A DNA stretch of 64,000 bases from Herpetosiphonaceae bacterium (GCA_026003835.1 BPHZ01000002.1:434001-498000); one strand, 5' to 3'. Positions 20,112-28,827 are shown, counted from the first letter of the stretch. The notes: a model not told the origin generated them from the letters alone. A program made the numbers and translations.

Positions 20112-22472
20112 ATGACTGAAAAACTGGTCATCGTTGAATCACCTGCGAAGGCAAAAACCATACAGAAATATCTCGGGCCGGGTTTCCGCGTCGCGGCTAG
20201 CATGGGTCATGTGCGCGACCTGCCCAAAAGTAAAATTGGTGTCGATATCGAGCATGACTTTGCGCCAATTTATGAAGTGCCTAAAGATAAAGAGAAGGTG
20301 GTGCAGGATCTGAAACGCCAGATCCGTAGCGCCGAGGCGGTTTACCTTGCCACGGACCCAGATCGTGAGGGTGAGGCGATTGCCTGGCATATCACCCAGG
20401 CGGCGGGCATCGCCAAGAAGAAGCCTGTCTACAGGGTGACTTTTACTGAGATCACACGCGATGCTGTGCGCAATGCTGTCGCTAACCCGCGCCAGATCGA
20501 TCATAACCTGGTCGATGCTCAGCAGGCGCGCCGTGTCCTGGATCGGCTGGTAGGCTATAAGCTCTCTCCACTGCTTTGGGAGAAGGTCAAACGTGGTCTT
20601 TCCGCCGGGCGCGTCCAGTCGGTCGCCGTGCGGCTTGTTGTCGAGCGTGAGCGTGAGATCGAGCAGTTCGTGCCGCAGGAGTACTGGACGATCGAGGCCG
20701 ACCTTGCGCCGGATCAGGGTAATGGCGAGGCGCCGCACATCTTCCGCGCGGTCCTAGCCGAGCGTGCTGGTAAGAAGCTCGACAAGTTTGCTATCGGGGA
20801 TAAGGGCGCTGCCGATGCAATCGTCGCCGATCTGGAGGGCGCAATCTATCGGGTGGTGAAGGTGGTGCGCAAGGATAAGCGGCGCACGCCTGCTCCGCCA
20901 TTCGTTACCTCTACGCTTCAGCAAGAGGCCGGACGTAAGCTTGGCTTTAGCGCCAAGAAGACCATGCAGCTCGCCCAGCAGCTCTACGAGGGCGTCGATA
21001 TTGGTGGCGATGAGGGCACTGTCGGTCTGATTACCTACATGCGTACCGATTCGACAAGTGTGGCGAAGGAGGCGCAGGACGAGGCCCGGCAGGTTATTGC
21101 GGAGCGCTACGGCAAGGATTATCTGCCGGAACGACCTCCTGTGTATAAGACGCGCGCCAGAGGCGCTCAGGAGGCTCACGAGGCGATCAGGCCCACCTCA
21201 GTGCGCCGCCTGCCTGAGCAGATCCGCGCGAAGCTGACCCGCGATCAGGCACGGCTCTATGAGCTGATTTGGAAGCGCTTTGTCGCTTCTCAGATGGCTC
21301 CGGCAGTCTTCGATAGCACGACCGTTGATATCGCTACGCAGGGCCGCGCCGGCACGGAGTACCTCTTCCGTGCGACCGGCTCGACGCTCAAATTTCCCGG
21401 CTTTCTGGCAGTCTACAATGTCAGCCTGGACGATGGCGAGGAGGATGAGGATCGCGAGGCGATCTTGCCGCCGCTTCATGAGGGTCAGCTGCTGATGCTG
21501 ATCGAGTTGCTTGCGCTCCAACACTTTACGCAGCCGCCACCGCGCTACACCGAGGCGAGCCTGGTTAAGGAGCTTGAGCGCCTTGGCATTGGTAGGCCCA
21601 GCACCTACGCGCCTACCCTGGCAACTATCCAGCAGCGTGAATATGTTGAGGTGGTGAATAAGAAGCTGATCCCAACCACGCTGGGGCGCGTCGTAACTGA
21701 TCTGCTGGTTGAGCACTTTCCCGATATCGTCGACTATAGCTTCACATCCGATATGGAGCAGCGGCTGGACGATATCGCCGAGGGAAACCGCAGGTGGGTG
21801 CCGGTTGTCGCCGAGTTCTATGAGCCGTTCTCGAAGCGGCTGCATCAGGCGGGCAGCGAGATGCGCGATGTGAAGCGTGAGGAGATCCGTACTGATCTCA
21901 GTTGCCCAACCTGCGGTAAGCCGCTGCTAATCAAGTGGGGCAAGAATGGCGAGTTCCTGGCATGCTCTGCCTATCCCGAGTGCAGCTTTACCGGCGATAT
22001 CGAGCGTGATGCCGAGGGACGAATCTCGATCGCCCGCGGGCCGCAGCTCAGCGAAGAGGTGCACTGCCCTGAGTGCGGCCGTCCGATGGCGCTCAAGAAG
22101 AGCCGTTTCGGCCCCTTCCTTGCCTGCACCGGCTATCCGGAGTGTAAAGGTACCCGTAAGGTGCGCCAGGAGGCTGGCGGCAGGCTGGTTGTGGTGCCTG
22201 AGCCGAAGCCGACCAATGAGCGGTGCCCTAAGTGCGACAGGCCAATGGTCCAGAAGGAGGGGCGCTATGGTCCGTTTCTCTCCTGCACTGGCTATCCCAA
22301 GTGCCGGACCATTGTTCGCCTTGAAAAGGAGACGGACGTTCGCTGTCCCGACTGTGGCGCCGGCTACCTCGCGCCCAGGCGCGGCCGAGGCGGTAGAACG
22401 TTCTGGGGCTGTACGCGCTACCCGGAGTGTCAGTATACGACGAGTAAGCCGCCCGAACCCGTTGTCGCCTGA
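20112..22472 (+). CDS. topA: DNA topoisomerase I
   Basis: 786 aa, normal family length. The N-terminal Toprim domain begins KLVIVESPAKAKTIQKYLG, with the DPDREGE metal motif. The active-site Tyr is residue 309 in LITYMRTDSTS. GRVQSVAVRL and the PPxRYTEASLVKELE region are intact. The C-terminus carries four tandem C4 zinc ribbons (CPTCGK..., CPECGR..., CPKCDR..., CPDCGA...), each ending in a YPxC-type knuckle. It relaxes negatively supercoiled DNA by a single-strand break. The gene is intact and is followed 27 bp later by a hydrolase gene. Confidence 0.98.
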   Translation: MTEKLVIVESPAKAKTIQKYLGPGFRVAASMGHVRDLPKSKIGVDIEHDFAPIYEVPKDKEKVVQDLKRQIRSAEAVYLATDPDREGEAIAWHITQAAGIAKKKPVYRVTFTEITRDAVRNAVANPRQIDHNLVDAQQARRVLDRLVGYKLSPLLWEKVKRGLSAGRVQSVAVRLVVEREREIEQFVPQEYWTIEADLAPDQGNGEAPHIFRAVLAERAGKKLDKFAIGDKGAADAIVADLEGAIYRVVKVVRKDKRRTPAPPFVTSTLQQEAGRKLGFSAKKTMQLAQQLYEGVDIGGDEGTVGLITYMRTDSTSVAKEAQDEARQVIAERYGKDYLPERPPVYKTRARGAQEAHEAIRPTSVRRLPEQIRAKLTRDQARLYELIWKRFVASQMAPAVFDSTTVDIATQGRAGTEYLFRATGSTLKFPGFLAVYNVSLDDGEEDEDREAILPPLHEGQLLMLIELLALQHFTQPPPRYTEASLVKELERLGIGRPSTYAPTLATIQQREYVEVVNKKLIPTTLGRVVTDLLVEHFPDIVDYSFTSDMEQRLDDIAEGNRRWVPVVAEFYEPFSKRLHQAGSEMRDVKREEIRTDLSCPTCGKPLLIKWGKNGEFLACSAYPECSFTGDIERDAEGRISIARGPQLSEEVHCPECGRPMALKKSRFGPFLACTGYPECKGTRKVRQEAGGRLVVVPEPKPTNERCPKCDRPMVQKEGRYGPFLSCTGYPKCRTIVRLEKETDVRCPDCGAGYLAPRRGRGGRTFWGCTRYPECQYTTSKPPEPVVA

Positions 22473-22499
22473 TAATGTTATTGTCGCTGAAGGAGTGCT

Positions 22500-23198
22500 A
22501 TGATCCAGCAGATCGATCGCGTTACCTTTCCTGTCGACGGGGGATCTGGAGAAGGCTATCTTGCACTGCCCGATGGCCCCGGTCCCTACCGCGCAGTCGT
22601 TGTTATCCAGGAGTGGTGGGGCCTCAACGATCATATCAAGGATGTTGCCCGGCGGTTTGCTGCTGAGGGCTATGTCGCCCTTGCGCCCGATCTCTATCAC
22701 GGCGCTGTTACTGAAGAGCCCAATGAGGCCCGCAAGCTGGCTATGGAGCTCCAGCTCGATGCTGCTGCCAGGGAGCTTTCCGCCGCCGCCGCTTATCTTG
22801 CCGCGCGTAGTGATGTGGCGCCTAATAAAGTGGGAGTCGTCGGCTTTTGCCTGGGCGGCTCCCTGGCGCTTCTGTTGGGCGCGGTGTCATCGGATATCGG
22901 CGCTGTCGCGGCTTTCTACGGGGGGATTGACCCAGGTGGTGAAGCTGGAGCCAGGCTGCGGAAGATTGGCGCGCCGGTACTGGCGATCTATGGTTCTGAG
23001 GATCAGGGTATTCCAGCGGAGCGGCGCATGAAGCTGGGGCAAATCTTGACCGAGATTGGTGTGCCGCATGAAATTGTTGTGTATGAGGGCGCCCAGCACG
23101 CCTTTTTCAACGATACCCGGCCCCAGGCATACCATCCTGAAGCAGCTGCCGATGCCTGGCGGAGGACGTTGAAGTGGTTCAGTAGCTACCTGAAGTAG
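22500..23198 (+). CDS. Dienelactone hydrolase family protein
   Basis: 232 aa. The nucleophile elbow is GFCLGGS (Cys instead of Ser), which identifies the dienelactone hydrolase family. The acid is in YGSEDQGIP and the His in GAQHAFFND. The N-terminal IQEWWGLNDHIKDVARRFA is the family's conserved EWWGL segment. It is a cytoplasmic esterase or lactone hydrolase; the natural substrate is usually unknown when it lies outside aromatic degradation operons, as here. RBS GGAG lies before ATG 22500. Confidence 0.93.
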   Translation: MIQQIDRVTFPVDGGSGEGYLALPDGPGPYRAVVVIQEWWGLNDHIKDVARRFAAEGYVALAPDLYHGAVTEEPNEARKLAMELQLDAAARELSAAAAYLAARSDVAPNKVGVVGFCLGGSLALLLGAVSSDIGAVAAFYGGIDPGGEAGARLRKIGAPVLAIYGSEDQGIPAERRMKLGQILTEIGVPHEIVVYEGAQHAFFNDTRPQAYHPEAAADAWRRTLKWFSSYLK

Positions 23199-23275
23199 CT
23201 GGTCGGTTCTGCTCGCTGAGCGTTCTTCTGCCGATCTGCCGAGCGGGATCTGGAACCGGCGTAGAGAGGTGTGTC

Positions 23276-23647
23276 ATGATGAGTGAGCAGCAGGATCTTC
23301 CACCGGGGGCGGAGCAGATTGGACCGTTTATCTTTGTACCTTTGGAGGAGCCGCCGGGTGAGGAGTTCGCCCGCCGCATTCATCAGGAGGTCCGGCCGCG
23401 TTTTTGGATGGAGGAGCAGACCGGTCTCCTCGCCGATGCGGTCGAGTCCTACTTTACCGGCGAGCGGCTGTTGCCCCAGCAACTCGAGCACATCAAGCTC
23501 TATCTGCGCCAGTACCTTGAGCGGGCTGTGATGACTGCCGATGCGGATCGTGGGCGCCTGCTGCAGCGTGTCGAAGGGCTGCGCTCTACCAGAGATATCG
23601 AGCGCCTGGCCGATGAGCTTTCGGAGTACGGTGTCGAGCCGTTCTAG
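23276..23647 (+). CDS. Hypothetical acidic protein
   Basis: 123 aa with no signal peptide or membrane segment. The first 35 residues are Pro/Glu-rich (DLPPGAEQIGPFIFVPLEE). The rest is predicted helical with many charged residues (QLEHIKLYLRQYLERAVM, RDIERLADELSEYG). No family recognised. It starts 77 bp after the dienelactone hydrolase on the same strand, with a GAGAGG site upstream. The gene ends 39 bp before the convergent QueD gene. Confidence 0.7.
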   Translation: MMSEQQDLPPGAEQIGPFIFVPLEEPPGEEFARRIHQEVRPRFWMEEQTGLLADAVESYFTGERLLPQQLEHIKLYLRQYLERAVMTADADRGRLLQRVEGLRSTRDIERLADELSEYGVEPF

Positions 23648-23686
23648 GCTCATTGCGGAGCAAAGGGGGTAGGGCGCGCCATGGCA

Positions 23687-24169
23687 CTACTCGAAGGGCT
23701 CGCTGTAGATCCCTCGCTGCCCCGGCCCTTCGGAAACTGAAACGGCGACGCGCTTAATGTAGGCCGCGCCTGCTTCGCGCAGACGGGCTTTGAGCCTTTT
23801 GCAGAGATAGGTTGCCAGCAGTTCAGCGGTGGTGTTGGCAATTGGCAGCATAACGACCGCATCCAGCGGAAAGACGTAGCGCTTATCCTCGTAGGTGACG
23901 GTCAGATGCCCCTCCTGCTCGGTGAATGTAAGATGCTTGTTCTGCGCAGCCAGCAGCACTCGGTGGTCCAGCTCCTGGCATAGCTCGCGCATAATGCGCT
24001 TAAGGGCGATAAAATCGAAGACAAACCCATCCGGCCCCAACTCCCCCTCGATCTCTACCGCTGCCTGGTAGTTGTGTCCATGAAGCCGCTCACAGCGCTG
24101 ATGGTAGGTAATGAAATGGGCTGAAGCGAAGCCAAGCTCATCTTTGATGACTTCCAACCTGTAGCTCAT
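23687..24169 (-). CDS. queD: 6-pyruvoyl-tetrahydropterin synthase / 6-carboxy-tetrahydropterin synthase (QueD-like)
   Basis: 160 aa. Zinc ligands are His18 (FASAHF) and His30/His32 (RLHGHNY), with catalytic Cys26 in QRCERLHGH. A downstream acid/His pair sits in LDHRVLL and the pterin-binding Glu in SVSEGPG. QueD converts dihydroneopterin triphosphate to carboxytetrahydropterin on the way to 7-deazaguanine (queuosine/preQ0); eukaryote-like PTPS activity is the alternative. It is the last gene of an operon in which each gene overlaps the previous by 4 bp. No other queuosine genes are in the window. Confidence 0.88.
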   Translation of the reverse strand: MSYRLEVIKDELGFASAHFITYHQRCERLHGHNYQAAVEIEGELGPDGFVFDFIALKRIMRELCQELDHRVLLAAQNKHLTFTEQEGHLTVTYEDKRYVFPLDAVVMLPIANTTAELLATYLCKRLKARLREAGAAYIKRVAVSVSEGPGQRGIYSEPFE

Positions 24170-24498
24170 AGGGTTTCCTCGTCAGCGTGCGGCTGCCTGG
24201 AACGTGAGGCAAGACAGCCTTTGCAGCAACGAAAGGGGATGCCTGTGCCGTACTCGAGCTCCAGATCTTCCCTGCTTCCGCAGTAGCGGCAGACGCTCAA
24301 GTTCTCGATATCCTCCGCGCGCCAGAGCTGAGGCGAAACGATGAGATCGACCGAACCGTTTACCGCCAGAATGACCAGCTTGACACAGACTGCTGAGGGA
24401 AAAACTTCCTCTACGCGGGCGTAGAGTTGCTGCGGGTAGCAGAGCACCTCGTCGCCAACAATGATATCTTTCATACGGGGGTGGGGACGAATCTTCAT
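24166..24498 (-). CDS. Unknown protein with C-terminal zinc-ribbon cysteines
   Basis: 110 aa. The first half is beta-rich (VGDEVLCYPQQLYARVEEVF, in part) and resembles a small SH3-like barrel. The second half has CRYCGS and CCKGC, a CxxC...CxxC pattern about 22 residues apart that could bind zinc. Translation is coupled to its neighbours by ATGA overlaps at both ends (24166-24169, 24495-24498). Family not recognised. It lies between the acidic protein and QueD. Confidence 0.72.
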   Translation of the reverse strand: MKIRPHPRMKDIIVGDEVLCYPQQLYARVEEVFPSAVCVKLVILAVNGSVDLIVSPQLWRAEDIENLSVCRYCGSREDLELEYGTGIPFRCCKGCLASRSRQPHADEETL

Positions 24499-24779
24499 GC
24501 CTCTTCTCTTGCTCCATCTGACCCAGAGGGGGGTATCCGTAACAGCTTCTGGAGCTCTCGTAGCTCTTCCTCGTCGAGCTGAAAGGCCGGATCATCGGCA
24601 AACATCAGTTCGTCGAGAACCTCGTCGATAAGCTCCTCTGCGCCCTCCTCATAGTCGATCTCTTCTACCTCATAGGCGTAGGACTGATCGAACGCCCAGG
24701 CGGCTAGCTGTGCATCGCTTAGCCGTCCAGCCAGCCGCTCCTCGATTTTCGCAATTACTGCTTCTCGTGTCAATATCAT
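24495..24779 (-). CDS. Small acidic helical protein of unknown function
   Basis: 94 aa, strongly acidic. REAVIAKIEERLAGRLSD and QLAAWAFDQSYAY are followed by a run of Glu/Asp (EVEEIDYEEGAEELIDEVLD) and DEEELRELQKLL. Similar short all-helical proteins occur in bacteria without assigned roles. It overlaps the Cas4-like gene start and the zinc-ribbon gene by 4 bp each, so it is translated with them. It could be a DNA-mimic or partner protein, but that is speculation. Confidence 0.7.
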   Translation of the reverse strand: MILTREAVIAKIEERLAGRLSDAQLAAWAFDQSYAYEVEEIDYEEGAEELIDEVLDELMFADDPAFQLDEEELRELQKLLRIPPSGSDGAREEA

Positions 24780-25285
24780 TGCAACGCCTCGCTACAGCGA
24801 CTGGCAAACCCGCAGCCATGGCAGCGGGCAGCATCATCATGGCTGCGGTGGACCTCGGTGGGTCCCAGGTCTGTTCGCATCTCCTCAAGTAAGGCCAACA
24901 GCTCGGCACGCAGTTGGGATGTCCACTCAATCCGAAATGTATGGCTTTGATAGCGTAGCAGCCCATACTCCGGTGAAGTGCCGGTATGTTCCTCAACCAG
25001 CAAACAATAGGCCGCAAGTTGCATCAGGTCTGACTTGTAAGGCTTATCTGCCCGCCTGCCCGGCTTGACTTCTACCGGCACTAGTCTGCCTCGATCTTCA
25101 ATCAGATAGTCCGGCTGACCAACCAGGCCGAAGCGCTGCGAGACGAGAGGGTGCTCCGGCCTCCTGCCGCCCGTGTCCTGGTAGACGACTCGCCGCCAGG
25201 GGAGTCCACTGCGCCTTCGCAGATGTACGGCTGCCAACAAGAGTAGAGATCCTATTAACAGTAGTGCAGCGACGAGTACGCTCAT
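24776..25285 (-). CDS. Membrane-anchored Cas4-like PD-(D/E)XK nuclease, C-terminal polypeptide
   Basis: 169 aa from ATG 25285, chosen because it overlaps the upstream stop as ATGA and opens with a transmembrane helix (VLVAALLLIGSLLLLAAV, residues 3-20). The nuclease core has Asp59 in GQPDYLIE, Glu72 and Lys74 in VPVEVKPG (ExK) and the QxxxY motif at 89-93 (QLAAY). The end has C155, C158 and C164 (CHGCGFASRC), three of the four Fe-S cysteines known in Cas4/AddB-type nucleases. The first Cys is supplied by the separate upstream polypeptide. A longer frame to 25444 is rejected because it overlaps that gene. Confidence 0.82.
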   Translation of the reverse strand: MSVLVAALLLIGSLLLLAAVHLRRRSGLPWRRVVYQDTGGRRPEHPLVSQRFGLVGQPDYLIEDRGRLVPVEVKPGRRADKPYKSDLMQLAAYCLLVEEHTGTSPEYGLLRYQSHTFRIEWTSQLRAELLALLEEMRTDLGPTEVHRSHDDAARCHGCGFASRCSEALQ

Positions 25286-25512
25286 TGAAGCAGGAGCAAC
25301 AGTGCAGTGACAACGAACACCAGCCCGATCAGGAGGAGGGCGCCGCTGGCTCCTGTCATCTGGCCGTGCCGGCGATGCAGGCTGCGCCCTTGTGACAGCC
25401 GCTCGGGACGGCCCGGCTCCCAACCCGCTACTCGCCGCAGCCACCAGCTACGACGGCAGTAGACGTAGTCGCCAACCTCACTGGCGCGAATAAACTGTCT
25501 GCGCTGTTTCAT
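25282..25512 (-). CDS. Cas4-like nuclease, N-terminal polypeptide with membrane anchor
   Basis: 76 aa. IRASEVGDYVYCRRSWWLRR matches the Cas4 N-terminus, with Cys19 as the first Fe-S ligand position, and GRSLHRRHG matches the conserved His motif. It ends in one transmembrane helix (ALLLIGLVFVVTALLLLL). The stop overlaps the start of the C-terminal half by 4 bp. Together the two chains would form a membrane hairpin with both soluble parts on the same face. It begins 9 bp after rseP. No CRISPR array or cas1/cas2 is nearby. Confidence 0.78.
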   Translation of the reverse strand: MKQRRQFIRASEVGDYVYCRRSWWLRRVAGWEPGRPERLSQGRSLHRRHGQMTGASGALLLIGLVFVVTALLLLLQ

Positions 25513-25521
25513 CGCGGTATC

Positions 25522-26607
25522 TTACGGTAGTGCTGGCTGGCCGCTGATGGCATTACCAATATCAGAGATCGTTACCAGCAGGATCAGCCCAAGTAGGACG
25601 AGCATGCCAATCGCGTGGATGAACGCTTCCTTTTCCGGTGCGATTCGTCGACCTTTACGTACCCACTCGATGAGCGCAAAGACGATCCTGCTGCCGTCGA
25701 GCGCGGGGATCGGCAGAATGTTGATGAGCGCCAGATTGACGCTGAGTAGTGCTGTCAGGCTCAGGTAAACCCGCAGGCCGCTGCGTGCCGCCTCGCCGGT
25801 AATCCGCGCGATGCCGACAGGCCCGGCGATACCACCCTCAGGCACTTGGGTCAGCCCAAACAGTCCACCCAGCAGCGCGCCGAAGCCAACGACCATCCGG
25901 CCCAGCACTCTGAAGCTCTCCAGGATGCCCTCCCAGATCGCAACCAGCGGGTTGACATGCTCGACTTTAACGCCCGGTCCATAATGGATTCCAAGCCGTG
26001 GTGGGCCGCCAGGCTCGGTCGAGAGCGGCTGAGGCTTTACCTTGAAGGTTTGCAGCACGCCTTCTCGCTCGACGACGATCGTAATTTCTTTGTCGATACT
26101 GTTCTGTACAATTGGGCGCACATCTTCAACGGAGTTGATAGGTTGATCATTCATTGAGACGATGCGATCGCCGGGCTCGATCCCCGCCGTTTCGGCGGCA
26201 TCCTGGACGGCACTGATAACGACCTGGTTTTCGACTGGCTCGGCTTTGCCCCAGACGGCGAAGATGATGGCGAAGAGCACCATCGCCGTCAGCATATTCA
26301 TGATGACACCGGCGGAGATAACTGCAATGCGCTTCCAGGGCGGGGCTGCGGCTAGGCTCCCCTCGGCCGCAAAGTTGCCCTCCTCGCCGGTCATCCGCAC
26401 AAAGCCCCCCAGCGGTAGCCAGTTGAGTGTGTACTTCACTCCGTTACGCTCGAAGAGCGTCAGCATCCGTGGTGGGTAGCCGATCCCGAACTCCTCGACC
26501 TTGATGCCCATTTTCAATGCGACAAGAAAGTGGCCGAGCTCGTGGACAAGGATCAGGAGTCCAAGCGCCGGGATGACGGCCAGCCAGGCCAGACTATCTA
26601 AACTCAT
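25522..26607 (-). CDS. rseP: RIP metalloprotease RseP (site-2 protease, M50)
   Basis: 361 aa. The zinc motif HELGH lies at about residue 23 inside the first membrane helix (LLILVHELGHFLVALK). It is followed by FGIGYPPR and GGFVRMTGEE, a central PDZ domain (GIEPGDRIVSMNDQPINS), and the second metal motif region NLLPIPALDG-like (INILPIPALDGSRI). Four membrane helices are visible. It cleaves membrane-embedded regulators such as anti-sigma factors, so the anti-sigma proteins in this window are plausible clients. ATG 26607 follows GGAGGAGGG. It heads the operon with the split Cas4-like genes. Confidence 0.96.
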   Translation of the reverse strand: MSLDSLAWLAVIPALGLLILVHELGHFLVALKMGIKVEEFGIGYPPRMLTLFERNGVKYTLNWLPLGGFVRMTGEEGNFAAEGSLAAAPPWKRIAVISAGVIMNMLTAMVLFAIIFAVWGKAEPVENQVVISAVQDAAETAGIEPGDRIVSMNDQPINSVEDVRPIVQNSIDKEITIVVEREGVLQTFKVKPQPLSTEPGGPPRLGIHYGPGVKVEHVNPLVAIWEGILESFRVLGRMVVGFGALLGGLFGLTQVPEGGIAGPVGIARITGEAARSGLRVYLSLTALLSVNLALINILPIPALDGSRIVFALIEWVRKGRRIAPEKEAFIHAIGMLVLLGLILLVTISDIGNAISGQPALP

Positions 26608-26954
26608 TCAGAGACCCTCCTCCATAGAAAGAGCCATCGCGCCGCCAGAACATGTTTACAGCGCGACGGCTCGGGTTCTAGCTATAGCCTGTAACCAATC
26701 TAGGGTACGGTTTTGGTTTCGATTAAGGATGGTACCGCAATTCCAGGGGTGAGTCAACTTGTTCTGAGGGCACCGTGCCTCTGCAGAAGCATACAAAATG
26801 CTTCCGCTGTTGCACGACGGTACGTCAGCGCTTGCCCTGGCAGATAGGTGCGCTCAGGCTATGGCTAGGATCGGCCACATTGCTGCTGATCAGCAAGGGG
26901 AGATGAAAGGACTTCACCCTCCGAACTCCCCGTCAACAGCTGTGTGATAGACTC
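26608..26954. other. Intergenic leader of rseP with hairpin; no gene seen
   Basis: About 350 bp. A hairpin with arms GAGCCATCGCGC and GCGCGACGGCTC (about 26629-26668) lies 25-60 bp upstream of rseP and may sit in its 5' leader. A third REP-like element occupies 26896-26946. No coding signal. Confidence 0.4.
26896..26946. repeat. REP-like element, copy C
   Basis: AGGGGAGATGAAAGG/CCTCCGAACTCCCC arms followed by GTCAACAGCTGTGTG, which matches the tail of copy A at 2701-2714 apart from three bases. Confidence 0.4.
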
Positions 26955-27416
26955 CTAGATCGCTTGATGCTTACGGCAGAGCCGTGGTTTTGGACGTGCT
27001 GGTTTCGGGCGCTCTATTTTCGTCTCCTCAGGCTGATAGAGGGAGACGATCACAGGGCATGCTCTAGGCGGCTCCTGGCCATAGTACGAGATCCGGCAAA
27101 TCTGCGTGGCGCTTTGGAAGTCTAGCTCTATGACGATCCCGCGGCGAATGATATTCTCGCGATCTCGCGGATGGGCTACGTCAGTCACGCGGCAGATCTT
27201 GCGTACCCCGTATTTCTGGCTCTCGACTGTGACCCATGTGCCTAGGGGTAGAAATGGGCTGGCAACCATGCAGTCGACAAGAGGCATTCCGCGGTTGTGG
27301 GCAACTTGGGTCATGAGACCTGGACGGTAGTGGGCGGCAAAACCGACATACTCTGTTTGGGCTGGGTAGATAAGGACAAGTGAAGCCAGAGTAACGGAGA
27401 GAACCGTTGCGTTCAT
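26955..27416 (-). CDS. Secreted RlpA-like double-psi beta-barrel protein
   Basis: 153 aa with an N-terminal signal peptide (VLSVTLASLVLIYPAQ). It then has VGFAAHYRPGLMTQVAHNRG, LPLGTWVTVES, VTDVAHPRD and IVIELDFQSATQIC, the double-psi barrel order of RlpA/barwin-like domains. The usual catalytic Asp lies in VTDVAHP. It ends in a Lys/Pro-rich tail. Probably a secreted cell-wall-associated protein or lytic transglycosylase relative. Activity is uncertain because the canonical HGxxTA motif is absent. Monocistronic. Confidence 0.7.
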   Translation of the reverse strand: MNATVLSVTLASLVLIYPAQTEYVGFAAHYRPGLMTQVAHNRGMPLVDCMVASPFLPLGTWVTVESQKYGVRKICRVTDVAHPRDRENIIRRGIVIELDFQSATQICRISYYGQEPPRACPVIVSLYQPEETKIERPKPARPKPRLCRKHQAI

Positions 27417-27723
27417 TCACACTCCTTTACTACACAGGATGGAATCTTGGCGAGTATGTCAGCAACAATGCGGTATAGGTATAATTAGCAAGAAGTGGAC
27501 CAATAGTTGCGGATGTGCGGAATAATGTACGATGAGGTGTAGTTTTATCAAAAAATATGTAAATAAATACCGTATTTTACCAATTTACTATATATCATAG
27601 TGAAAAAAACAGCATGTGATGAGTAAAAGATCGATATGGTCTTCAATCCCTTGTAGTAGGCTCAATATCTCAAACCAAGCTATTCTCGAACATGCGCGCT
27701 CTAAGGCCGTCTGTTGTTTTGGG

Positions 27724-27913
27724 AAGTGTTCAGGGGGCCGTCCACGAATGCACGAATGGTAGGCCAGGCGGAACCTCCGCGTGTTTTTTAACATCGGGGT
27801 GTTCGTCGAACAGAGCAGGGATGATCACTGACGATGCAAGAGTAACCAGCGCATCGGTTAAGGCTACAGGATGGAATCTCCACCGTCCGTGGTGCTCGGT
27901 CCTCTGAACACTT
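27724..27913. mobile_element. MITE-like non-coding element with 16-bp inverted repeats
   Basis: AAGTGTTCAGGGGGCC (27724-27739) faces the near-complement GGTCCTCTGAACACTT (27898-27913), with 14 of 16 positions matching. The 190-bp interior has no gene but contains a small hairpin plus T6 (27768-27788). Size and structure fit a MITE or an IS-derived remnant. Confidence 0.45.
27768..27788 (+). terminator. Short hairpin with T6 tract
   Basis: GCGGA-ACC-TCCGC followed by GTGTTTTTTA. The stem is only 5 bp, so termination strength is doubtful. No upstream gene on this strand is evident. Confidence 0.35.
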
Positions 27914-28125
27914 ACTTGTCTGAAACCTTCTGCAACCTTAATACCGGCCTATGCGTCTTAGTCAGAGGTATAGCCCTTTTTGCCAGAGGTGGCGAGTACG
28001 TCTTGCCGTTGTCTTTCCGAACGAGTACAATGGATCTACCGTATCGATCTGAGGTTGGGCAATGTTATACAGGCGTTGCTCGGAAGATCGACGAGCTGGC
28101 ATAAGATTGCACGGAGTGTGATAAC

Positions 28126-28810
28126 GTGGCTGAACCATCTGCCGAACTCATTCGGCGGGCTCAGGCGGGAGACCCCCAGGCGCTGACGGAGTTGATTCTG
28201 AGCCAACAACACTATGTCTATAGCATTGCGATGAGCATCTTTCGTAACCCGGAGGATGCCGCCGACCTGACACAGGAGGCGTTTATCCGCCTGTGCCGCG
28301 CTATTTCGCTCTACACCGGCGAAAGTCGCTTTACAACCTGGCTCTACCGCCTGGTGGTCAATCTTTGCCGTGACGAGCTGCGGCGACGGGGGCGACAAGT
28401 CCCGATTTTGACTGGTGAGGCCGCTGCCGGCGACGACGATTTCGACCCGCTGAGCGTGGTCGCCGACGAGAGCGCCTGGGGGAACCCGGCGCGTATGCTC
28501 GATGAGGAGGAGCAGCGCAGTGAAATTCGCCAGGCGCTGGCTCTGCTCGACGATCACTACCGCCTGGCGCTAACGCTTTACTATTTTGATGAGATGAAGT
28601 ACACCGAGGATAGCCGAAATCCTTGATCTACCATTGAACACGGTCAAGAGCCACATCCGGCGCGGCAAAGAGCGGCTGGCTCAGATTATGGGCGAACTGG
28701 CAGAGCGGGCGCCTTCGAAGGTTTCCGAGCGTCGCCACGATCGATCGGTAAAGCAGGCCCCGCACTCCGAGACGCCTCGGCCACAGAGCCTGCCAATAGC
28801 CCTGCTGTGA
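28126..28810 (+). CDS. ECF sigma factor, frameshifted at 28608
   Basis: Region 2 is intact (FRNPEDAADLTQEAFIRLCRAI in part, FTTWLYRLVVNLCRDELRRR). The frame ends early after KYTEDSRNP at 28626. Deleting one G at 28608-28609 restores YTE-IAEILDLPLNTVKSHI-RRGKERLAQ, the expected region 4 helix-turn-helix, with a stop at 28808-28810 (about 227 aa). The GTG start at 28126 follows a weak GGAG. The downstream anti-sigma gene also has frame problems, so this locus is either decayed or error-rich. Confidence 0.8.
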
Positions 28811-28827
28811 GAGCGAGGAGGTAGCAG

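Larger units (their letters stand above)
27417..28125. other. 709-bp AT-rich gap holding a MITE-like element; no gene
   Basis: 27500-27620 is notably AT-rich compared with the rest of the window. The right half holds the inverted-repeat element at 27724-27913 and the sigma-gene leader. No open frame here has both a ribosome site and a recognisable product. Confidence 0.4.

Noticed and set aside
23276..25512. CRISPR-cas locus suggested by the Cas4-like genes
   Set aside because: No repeat-spacer array and no cas1, cas2 or effector genes are present in the window.
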